From Chloroflexota bacterium (GTDB taxonomy: Bacteria; Chloroflexota; Anaerolineae; Aggregatilineales; UBA3940): a stretch of 12,907 nt of DNA. The notes beneath the pieces are model-generated. The model searched no databases. It had not been told where the DNA came from and saw only the letters and a list, made by a program, of their open reading frames with translations. Of the stretch, positions 6,717-12,907 are shown in pieces. Position 1 is the first letter of the stretch, and every line of letters begins with the position of its first letter. The translations under genes were made by a program, and so were the position numbers. The stretch lies in assembly GCA_011051745.1 (NCBI GenBank), contig DRKO01000035.1, positions 1-12,907 on the forward strand, given 5' to 3'.

Positions 6717-8974
6717 CCATGCACGCCGCAATCCGCAACGCTATCCGCGAGCGCCCCGAAGCGGCGATCATTGTCGCGCTGTTCGCCACCCTTGCGATGA
6801 TCTACAGTCTGGTGACCCCGATTTTTGAGGCATCGGACGAGATATCCCACTATCCGGTAATTCAGCACATCACAACGACGGGGCGGCTGCCGGTGCAGCA
6901 ACCGGGCGTCGAGACGCTGTGGGAGCAGGAAGGCAGCCAGCCGCCGCTCTACTATTTGCTCGGCGCGGGGCTGACCTTCTGGATTGATACGAGCGATCTG
7001 GAAGAGGTTCGCTGGCGCAACCCGCATGCCAAGCTGGGCATCCCCCTCGACCCGGACAACAAGAACATGGTGATCCACACCGGAGCGGAAGCGTGGCCCT
7101 GGCACGGCACAGTGCTGGCTGTGCATTTGATCCGCTTCTTCAGCGTGGCGCTGGGAACGGCCAGTGTGGCGTTGATCTACACGCTGGCGCGGGATGTCTG
7201 GCCGGATCGGCGATGGGTGGCTGCACTGAGCGCCGCGCTGGCGGCCTTTAACCCGATGTTTCTGTTCATCACCGGGTCGGTCAACAACGACAACCTGACC
7301 GTTCTGCTGAGCACGTGGGTTGTACTGCTCGTTGTGCGGATCGTAAAGGAAGGGATCACCACCCGCCGGGCGGCAACGCTGGCCGTTGTGGCTGCGCTGG
7401 CGACGATCACCAAGATCAGCGGGCTGACGCTGCTTCCCCTGATCGGGCTGGGGCTGCTGATCCACGCCCTGCGCACCGGTGAATGGCGAAAGACGATCTA
7501 CACGGGGCTGGGGCTGGTGGCCGCGTGGCTGGTGCTGGGGAGCTGGTGGTACATCCGAAACCTCGTGCTGTACGGCGAATTGCTGGGCCTCAAGACGCAT
7601 GTCGCCATCGCGGGCGGGCGTGACGTAGGGCTGTGGGAGGTCATAAGCCGGGAGTGGTACGGGTTCTGGGTGAGCTACTGGGCCCTCTTTGGCGCGGTGA
7701 ACATTCTGGCCGACCCGGTGGTGTACAACTTCTATGGGGCGGTCTCCTGGCTCGCGGCGGGCGGGCTGGTGTGGTGGCTTATTCAGAAAGCCCGTGCGAA
7801 AGCGTGGAATGATCTGTTACTGCCCGGATTGCTGGGGGCGCAGGCCCTCATCACACTGGCGGGCGTGATCCGCTGGACGCTGGTTACCTACGCCTCGCAG
7901 GGGCGGCTGATGTTCCCGGCAATCGGCGCGATCAGCGCTCTGATGGCACAGGGCCTGCTGAGCTGGATACCCCGGCGCTGGCGAGCGGGCGGGGCGGCGC
8001 TGGTCGGCCTCCCGATGCTGATTGTTGCGGCCATCACGCCCTTTCGCTACATCGCGCCCACCTACGCTCCGCCACCGACCGTGACAGAGATACCGGAGGA
8101 TGCAATCCCCGTCGGTGCGCGGTTCGGGAATCTGGAGCTGGTCGCCGTCGAGACAGAATCGGTCACGGTAGAAGAAGGCGGGCGCGTGCCGGTCACCCTG
8201 TACCTGCGGGCCAGCGAACCCATCGAGGAGATGATCAGCCTGTACCTGCATGCGCTGGGGCGCGGATTCGCCGAGATCGGGAAGATTGACACGATCCCCG
8301 GCGCAGGGACGTTGCCGAGCACTTACATGCAACCGGGGGTCATTATCCGGGACACATACCTGCTGGAGCTCGATCCGGAGTTCGACGCGCCGACAGCGGT
8401 CCGGGTGCTGATCGGGGCCTGGATACCGGAGACCGGGGAAGTGCTGACGCCGGTCACACCGGATGGGACGGAGATCGGCAGCGTGATCGTCGAGGCGGGA
8501 GTGGCCTACCCGCGCGGGCTTGAAGGATGCGAGGGTGTTGTGCCGGAGGGGGCCACCCCCGGTGCGACAATCGGCGGGTTCGCGCAGTTGTGGCTCAGCG
8601 AACCACAGACGACGTACCACGCGGGAGAAGTTCTTCCGGTGATCCTGTACTGGGACCGCACCGGTGAGACCCCGGTTGACTGGACGGTGTTTGTGCATCT
8701 GGTGGACGAGGCAGGAAACATCATCACACAGGCGGACGGCCCCCCGCTCAACGGGGATTACCCGACCTCGTTATGGCGCAGGCCCTGCCAGGTAGAGGAC
8801 GTTCATATCCTGCAGCTACCTGACGACCTCCCACCGGGGATTTACCACATCCGGGTGGGGCTGTACGACGCGAACGATCCGGCCTACACACGCGCCCCGG
8901 CCCTCGCCAGCGATGGATCCCCCTACCCCGATAACGCTGTACCCGCCGGAACGATCCGGGTGGTGGAACGATGA
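6713..8974 (+). CDS. DUF2142/GT-C-like polytopic membrane glycosyltransferase, paralogue 2
   Basis: A 753-residue paralogue of the preceding protein with the same layout. The first loop has Asp42-Glu43 and His46, followed by EGSQPPLYY (73-81), TFWIDTSD (88-95), AWPWHG (127-132) and NNDNL (191-195). A WWYIRN block and a YASQGRLMF block match the first copy. The membrane part runs to about residue 450. The extracytoplasmic tail has two beta-rich modules, about 466-590 (VPVTLYLRASEP) and 605-753 (VILYWDRTGETP). The only two cysteines, about 606 and 692, both lie in the second module. The ATG overlaps the previous stop by 4 nt, and its own stop overlaps the next start in the same way. It probably transfers a different sugar, or to a different position, than paralogue 1. 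This is inferred from the retention of both copies, not shown. Confidence 0.85.
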   Translation: MTMHAAIRNAIRERPEAAIIVALFATLAMIYSLVTPIFEASDEISHYPVIQHITTTGRLPVQQPGVETLWEQEGSQPPLYYLLGAGLTFWIDTSDLEEVRWRNPHAKLGIPLDPDNKNMVIHTGAEAWPWHGTVLAVHLIRFFSVALGTASVALIYTLARDVWPDRRWVAALSAALAAFNPMFLFITGSVNNDNLTVLLSTWVVLLVVRIVKEGITTRRAATLAVVAALATITKISGLTLLPLIGLGLLIHALRTGEWRKTIYTGLGLVAAWLVLGSWWYIRNLVLYGELLGLKTHVAIAGGRDVGLWEVISREWYGFWVSYWALFGAVNILADPVVYNFYGAVSWLAAGGLVWWLIQKARAKAWNDLLLPGLLGAQALITLAGVIRWTLVTYASQGRLMFPAIGAISALMAQGLLSWIPRRWRAGGAALVGLPMLIVAAITPFRYIAPTYAPPPTVTEIPEDAIPVGARFGNLELVAVETESVTVEEGGRVPVTLYLRASEPIEEMISLYLHALGRGFAEIGKIDTIPGAGTLPSTYMQPGVIIRDTYLLELDPEFDAPTAVRVLIGAWIPETGEVLTPVTPDGTEIGSVIVEAGVAYPRGLEGCEGVVPEGATPGATIGGFAQLWLSEPQTTYHAGEVLPVILYWDRTGETPVDWTVFVHLVDEAGNIITQADGPPLNGDYPTSLWRRPCQVEDVHILQLPDDLPPGIYHIRVGLYDANDPAYTRAPALASDGSPYPDNAVPAGTIRVVER

Positions 8975-11235
8975 GGGAATGGCTGGAACGTGCACGGGCG
9001 TGGCTGGAGGAAAAACCAGCGCGGGCCGATGGTGCAGCCCTGCTGACCCTGACGCTGTTATGGGCCTTTTATTTCTGGCGTGTGCTGACCCCAAACCCCG
9101 CCAATCAGGTCTCTTTGCAGGAAGGGGACTTCAGCGGGCAGTTTCTGGCATTCGGGGCGTATCAGGCGCGGCGACTGCTGGCCGGTGAGATTCCGCTCTG
9201 GAACCCCTACAACTACGCCGGACTGCCATTCATTGCGGACACGCAGGCGGCGGTGTTCTACCCGCCCCGGCTGGTGACGATCTTCGTCAGTCAGTTCACG
9301 GGCGGCTGGGGTTATGCCGCGTTGCAGGCCGAGGTGATCGCCCACTACTGGCTGGGAGCGCTGTGGACGTACCTCTTTGTGCGGACGATCACACGCTCAC
9401 GGGTGGCAGGGCTGGTCAGCGCGATCACGCTGGCCTACGGCGGCTATCTGACCGGCTACCCCTCGCTTCAGTTAGCTGTGCTGGAAGCAGGCATCTGGAT
9501 GCCGCTGGGGCTGCTGGGCGTTTACAGAGCCTCAGAAGCCGCCGATAGCGAACCGAACAGGTGGCGGCCCGAATGGCTGGCCCTGAGCGCACTGGCGCTG
9601 GGGATCAGCCTGCTGGCAGGCCACCCGCAAACCAGCCTGTTTTTCACTTACGCGCTGGCGGCCTATGTCATTCACCGGGCAGTCAGGCAACGGCTTGACT
9701 GGCGGGCAACGTTGCCTCTGCTGGTGGCGACAATCGGGCTGGGCTTCGGGCTGGCGGCGGTGCAGGTATTACCGGGGCTGGAATACACCCGCCTGACGAT
9801 CCGGGCTGGATACGGCTTCGAGGCGCTGGCAGGCGGCTTCCCCTTTCCCGATCTGATCGTCTTCCTGCTGCCCAACGTGGTGACTACATGGTCGCCACTT
9901 TACAGCGGGATCGCAGCGCTGGCGCTGGCAGGAGTCGCCATCCGGCGAAAGGAGGAGTCGGCCCGCTTCTGGGGCATCGTGGCGCTGGTTGCGCTGGGGC
10001 TCTCGTTCGGCGGGGCGACGATCCTCTACCGGCTGGCATACCTGATCGCACCCGGCTTCTCGATGTTCCGGGGGCAGGAACGAGCTGCCTATCTGATCGC
10101 GCACAGCCTCGCGATTCTGGCCGGGCTGGGTACGGCGTCGCTGCAACGCCAGCCACCGCAGCAGAAAACAGCGCGAGTCATCGGCATCGGGGCCGCGCTG
10201 GCGTGGGCGCTGGCGGTTGAGGTCTTTGTGGCGGATCGGCTCCTGCCGGACGTTGACCTGTTCAGGCTGGCCCAGGCAAGTTTCTTCCTCGCCATTCTGG
10301 CAACGCTGACCTGGGCCCTGATCGGGCGGGCTGGCAGGTATGCTCAAGCGGCCTGGTGGAGCATCGCGTTGATCGGGCTGGTTGTGTTTGATCTGTTCAG
10401 CGTCACGATGGGGACCAACTGGGAGCCGACCCCGGCCAGCGAACGTGACCTGCTGAGCGATCTTGTGCCGGTGGCCCTGGCCGACCGGTCGCTGTTCCGC
10501 GTAGACGGGCGGCTGGGGCTGGGCGAGAATTACGGGACGCTGGTCGGCCTGCAGGACATCCGGGGGACAAGCCCGCTGCGGCTGGCGGCACTTGAGCACT
10601 ATCTGACGGGACTGCCACAGTACCGACTACACCAGCTACTGGCCGTCAAGTACGTTTTCACCGACTGGCACGAGCTGGAAATCCCATCAACGATCCGGGC
10701 GGAGAGCCGGGAATACGGATTCCCAATATACCTGCACGAGATCACCGATCCTCTGCCGCGGGCCTGGATGACCTACCGTGTCATGGTCACGCCGCACGAG
10801 GAGCAGGCTCTGGGATGGCTGGCCGACCCCGGATTCGACCCGCGTAGCACGGTGATCCTCGGCGCGGGGCCGGAGCTAAACCTGCCGGAGGAGCCACCCA
10901 CAGACTGGGACGTAACGGTCGAGCGTTACGAACCGGAACACATCACCCTGAGCGTAGATACCCCGACCGACGGCGTGCTGGTCGTCAGCGAGTGGGATTA
11001 CCCCGGCTGGCAGGCTCTCGTGAACGGGGAGCCGGTCCCCACGTGGCGGGCCGACGCCGGCCTGCGAGCACTACCACTGCGGGCGGGCACATACCGGATC
11101 GAGTTCGTTTTCCGCCCGCTGAGCGTCCGGGTGGGAGCGGGGATCAGCATCGCTGCGGGGATGATGATCCTGCTGGTGGGCGGTATACTCCCCCTGTATC
11201 GGAAGCTACACGGACGCGGAACCAGAGCAGGTTAG
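8971..11235 (+). CDS. YfhO-family polytopic membrane protein (GT-C-type glycosyltransferase)
   Basis: A 754-residue membrane protein of the YfhO family. A short amphipathic N-terminus precedes a first membrane segment at about 22-38. The extracytoplasmic loop then carries the hallmark GD (52-53), GEIPLWNPYNYAGLPF (72-87) and a YPP (97-99). GHPQ (217-220) and FRGQER (366-371) are further family blocks. After about ten more hydrophobic segments, a large outside domain leads to a C-terminal beta module (about 669-716, with WDYPGWQALVNGEPV and FRP) and a last membrane helix (about 725-745). In Bacillus and Listeria, YfhO-type proteins move sugars from undecaprenyl phosphate to lipoteichoic acid, working with a CsbB-like donor synthase. 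No such partner is seen here. The ATG overlaps the upstream stop by 4 nt. The substrate is unknown. Confidence 0.87.
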   Translation: MREWLERARAWLEEKPARADGAALLTLTLLWAFYFWRVLTPNPANQVSLQEGDFSGQFLAFGAYQARRLLAGEIPLWNPYNYAGLPFIADTQAAVFYPPRLVTIFVSQFTGGWGYAALQAEVIAHYWLGALWTYLFVRTITRSRVAGLVSAITLAYGGYLTGYPSLQLAVLEAGIWMPLGLLGVYRASEAADSEPNRWRPEWLALSALALGISLLAGHPQTSLFFTYALAAYVIHRAVRQRLDWRATLPLLVATIGLGFGLAAVQVLPGLEYTRLTIRAGYGFEALAGGFPFPDLIVFLLPNVVTTWSPLYSGIAALALAGVAIRRKEESARFWGIVALVALGLSFGGATILYRLAYLIAPGFSMFRGQERAAYLIAHSLAILAGLGTASLQRQPPQQKTARVIGIGAALAWALAVEVFVADRLLPDVDLFRLAQASFFLAILATLTWALIGRAGRYAQAAWWSIALIGLVVFDLFSVTMGTNWEPTPASERDLLSDLVPVALADRSLFRVDGRLGLGENYGTLVGLQDIRGTSPLRLAALEHYLTGLPQYRLHQLLAVKYVFTDWHELEIPSTIRAESREYGFPIYLHEITDPLPRAWMTYRVMVTPHEEQALGWLADPGFDPRSTVILGAGPELNLPEEPPTDWDVTVERYEPEHITLSVDTPTDGVLVVSEWDYPGWQALVNGEPVPTWRADAGLRALPLRAGTYRIEFVFRPLSVRVGAGISIAAGMMILLVGGILPLYRKLHGRGTRAG

Positions 11236-11238
11236 CCG

Positions 11239-12720
11239 ATGAGCGGACGACTCTCCCCTGTGGACTTCATCACCCGGAGCGACCGGCGGATCGTGGCGCT
11301 GGCCCTGGGCCTTGCGCTGGCGTTAATCGCCGGGCTGGTGGGGCTGTCGCTGGCGCTGATCGGGCCGGTGTATACGGCGGTGCTGCTCATCGCGCTGGCA
11401 GCGGCGGTGTGGATGCTGGCCGGGCTGGAAAACGCGCTGTGGAGCGTGATGGCGATTGTGGCTCTGCTGCCCTTCGCGACGCTGCCCTTCAAGATCGTGC
11501 TGACCCCCACTTTCCTAGACATGGCGATGGGCGCGGTCTTCTTCCTCTACCTCATGCAGTGGATGACGGGCGAACGGCGCAGGCTGGCAACCACACCTGT
11601 GCACCCGCTGATCGTGCTGTTCATCGTGCTGAGCATCTTCAGCTTTGTGGCCGGATTGCGCTATGCGGGCCTGACATCCAGCGTGCTGCGGCGCTTTGCC
11701 GAGCTGGTGCTGACGATGACCTTCTCGATGATGCTGGTGGACGTGCTCCGCACGCCGGAGCAACTGCGCCGCTTCGTGCTGGTGATCATCCTGCTGGGGA
11801 CGGCGGCGGCCATCATCGGCATCGTGCAGTGGTTACTGCCCGACCTGCTCGCCGAGCGGATTCTGGTTCGGCTGAGCGTGATTGGATACCCTGACGGGGG
11901 AGTGATCCAGTACATCGAGCAAAACCCGGAGTTGCCGGAGAGGGCGATCGGGACCTCGGTTAACCCGAATTCGCTGGGGGGGTTTCTGGTGATGATCGGA
12001 GCGCTGGTCGCCCCCCAGTTGACCACCCGATACCCCCTCACCGGCAAGCGCTGGCACGCGATCCCGATCATGGCGGTGCTGGTCGGCTGCCTGGTGCTGA
12101 CCTTCTCGCGCGGCTCGATGCTGGCCTTCGGGGCGGCGCTGGTGTTCATCGCGGCGCTGCGCTACCGAAAGCTGCTGATCGTGCTGATCGTCATCGGGCT
12201 GGTGCTGGCGCTCCTGCCCTGGAGCCAGCCATACATCGAGCGCTTTGCGGAAGGATTCCAGGGGGCCGACCTGGCAACCCAGATGCGCTTTGGCGAGTAC
12301 CGGGACGCGCTGACCCTGATCACCCGCTATCCACTGCTCGGTGTGGGGTTTGCGGGAACGCCGGATATTGACATCTATCTGGGCGTCGCGAACGTCTACC
12401 TGACGATTGCCTCGAACATGGGGCTGCTGGGGCTGGGGGCTTTCCTGATCCTGATGGCAGCAGTGTTCCTCTATGCCTGGCGAGCCCGACCCCACCTGAG
12501 CAAGCTGGCGGGGTTTTACCCGATCTGGCTGGGGCTGCTGGCCGGACTGGTCGGAGCGCTGGTGAACGGCATCTTTGACCACTACTTCTTCAACCTGGAG
12601 TTCCAGCACGCGGTGACGATCTTCTGGACGTTCGTGGGGCTGACGCTGGCGACGACGCGGATTGTGTTGCAGGAGGCGGAAGCCAGGGAGTTTGCCCGGC
12701 GCATCCGAGCTGAGAGCTGA
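11239..12720 (+). CDS. O-antigen ligase/polymerase-family (Wzy_C/WaaL-like) membrane protein
   Basis: A 493-residue protein with about twelve hydrophobic segments, starting near residue 20. It belongs to the O-antigen ligase/polymerase superfamily, whose members join or transfer lipid-linked glycan chains on the outer side of the membrane. The family block LTFSRGSMLAF centres on Arg291. A long loop contains RFGEYRDALTLITRYPLLG (from Arg350), the usual arginine-rich pre-catalytic segment. NVYLTIASNMGLLG (385-398) fits the ligase pattern H[NSQ]-X9-G-x-x-[GTY] in every position except the first, where Ala384 replaces the His. This leans toward a polymerase or a divergent transferase rather than a classic WaaL. 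The ATG is 3 nt after the YfhO stop. The last residues and the stop codon lie inside a heptamer repeat array. It is the last gene of the apparent operon. Confidence 0.85.
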   Translation: MSGRLSPVDFITRSDRRIVALALGLALALIAGLVGLSLALIGPVYTAVLLIALAAAVWMLAGLENALWSVMAIVALLPFATLPFKIVLTPTFLDMAMGAVFFLYLMQWMTGERRRLATTPVHPLIVLFIVLSIFSFVAGLRYAGLTSSVLRRFAELVLTMTFSMMLVDVLRTPEQLRRFVLVIILLGTAAAIIGIVQWLLPDLLAERILVRLSVIGYPDGGVIQYIEQNPELPERAIGTSVNPNSLGGFLVMIGALVAPQLTTRYPLTGKRWHAIPIMAVLVGCLVLTFSRGSMLAFGAALVFIAALRYRKLLIVLIVIGLVLALLPWSQPYIERFAEGFQGADLATQMRFGEYRDALTLITRYPLLGVGFAGTPDIDIYLGVANVYLTIASNMGLLGLGAFLILMAAVFLYAWRARPHLSKLAGFYPIWLGLLAGLVGALVNGIFDHYFFNLEFQHAVTIFWTFVGLTLATTRIVLQEAEAREFARRIRAES

Positions 12721-12785
12721 GAGCTGAGAGAGCTTATAGCATATGGCCTATAGCCTATGGCTTATAGCTTATGGCGGATGGCGAT
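12707..12785. repeat. Degenerate heptamer tandem repeat array
   Basis: Three exact GAGCTGA units (12707-12713, 12714-12720, 12721-12727) are followed by a 2-nt slip. Then come eight related heptamers: GAGCTTA, TAGCATA, TGGCCTA, TAGCCTA, TGGCTTA, TAGCTTA, TGGCGGA and TGGCGAT (12730-12785). GC at positions 3-4 is kept throughout, and alternation of TAGC and TGGC gives a 14-nt superperiod, with three copies at 12733-12774. The array starts within the last codons of the upstream gene. Short heptamer arrays like this occur between genes in many Chloroflexota and cyanobacteria and have no known function. Confidence 0.8.
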
Positions 12786-12808
12786 CAATTCGCCTTTGGC
12801 GAATTGAT
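12784..12808. repeat. Perfect inverted repeat, 11-bp stem with TTT loop
   Basis: ATCAATTCGCC (12784-12794) pairs perfectly with GGCGAATTGAT (12798-12808) around a TTT loop. It begins where the heptamer array ends. No T-run follows, so it is not a textbook intrinsic terminator. It may act as a transcript-end hairpin or be a dispersed palindromic repeat. Confidence 0.75.
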
Positions 12809-12811
12809 TCA

Positions 12812-12837
12812 GGAGATTTGCCCTGCGGGCAAACTCC
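12812..12837. repeat. Second inverted repeat, 11-bp stem with one bulge
   Basis: TTTGCCC (12817-12823) pairs with GGGCAAA (12827-12833) around TGC. The stem continues as GGAG (12812-12815) with CTCC (12834-12837) across a single bulged A at 12816. It lies 3 nt after the first hairpin. Like the first hairpin it has an AT-rich base and GCC/GGC at the apex, and no T-run. From here to the window end (12838-12907) no gene is seen. Confidence 0.7.
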
Positions 12838-12907
12838 ACGGCTACCCCCTTCAGCGACTGTGCTGGTCGCATCCTGGCCGCTGGTGAAAAGCGATTGCCT
12901 CTGTGTC

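Noticed and set aside
6467..7600. Long reading frame of 377 codons on the minus strand
   Set aside because: It spans the junction of the two DUF2142 genes in antisense and is low-complexity, rich in Gln, Arg and Pro. It has no plausible motif or ribosome binding site.
12707..12785. CRISPR array
   Set aside because: The units are 7 nt long and directly adjacent with no spacers, so this is a simple tandem repeat.
12784..12837. Insertion sequence end or MITE
   Set aside because: There is no transposase, no pair of distant terminal inverted repeats and no visible target duplication. The hairpins are self-contained.
12854..12870. Third hairpin, GCGAC and GTCGC with a 7-nt loop
   Set aside because: A 5-bp stem is expected by chance in DNA of this composition, and nothing else supports it.

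Overview
The window is 12.9 kb of GC-rich bacterial DNA. Every supported gene lies on the + strand, and the genes are packed almost end to end. The families present point to a cell-surface glycan locus: GDP-6-deoxy-hexose synthesis, GT2 and GT4 glycosyltransferases, two large DUF2142-type membrane proteins with C-terminal beta domains, a YfhO-type membrane protein and an O-antigen ligase/polymerase-type protein. Together with a heptameric tandem repeat and short hairpins after the last gene, this resembles Chloroflexota (Anaerolineae-like) genomes. That assignment is an inference from gene style, since no rRNA or other marker is present.

Layout. Bases 1-378 hold the C-terminal end of an NAD-dependent reductase of the Rmd (GDP-4-keto-6-deoxy-D-mannose reductase) type. 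GDP-mannose 4,6-dehydratase (gmd, 454-1428) follows, so the pair could make GDP-D-rhamnose. A TatD-family hydrolase (1444-2259) comes 15 nt later and looks like a housekeeping passenger. At the end of tatD there is a good sigma-70-like promoter (TTGGCT-17-TATAAT), and about 20 nt downstream a GC-rich hairpin with a T-run, just before the next start codon. This probably marks the start of a second transcription unit, possibly with an attenuated leader.

The second unit (2329-12720) has six genes: a GT2 glycosyltransferase, a GT4 glycosyltransferase, two paralogous DUF2142/GT-C-like membrane proteins, a YfhO-like membrane protein and an O-antigen ligase/polymerase-like protein. Three successive junctions are 4-nt ATGA stop/start overlaps and the other two gaps are 3 nt, so translational coupling is likely. 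The simplest reading is that the two soluble enzymes extend a lipid-linked saccharide in the cytoplasm. The GT-C-like proteins then add sugars from polyprenyl-phosphate donors on the outer face, and the last protein polymerises or transfers the chain. No initiating phosphoglycosyltransferase, Wzx flippase, ABC exporter or polyprenyl-phosphate sugar synthase is visible, so the locus is incomplete here.

The last 187 bases have no gene. They hold most of a heptamer array that begins inside the final gene and supplies its stop codon, followed by two perfect or near-perfect hairpins. The points most worth checking are the loss of the usual His in the ligase-like motif of the last gene, the absence of the EX7E glutamates in the GT4, the tandem DUF2142 paralogues with extracytoplasmic beta modules, and the promoter-hairpin leader.
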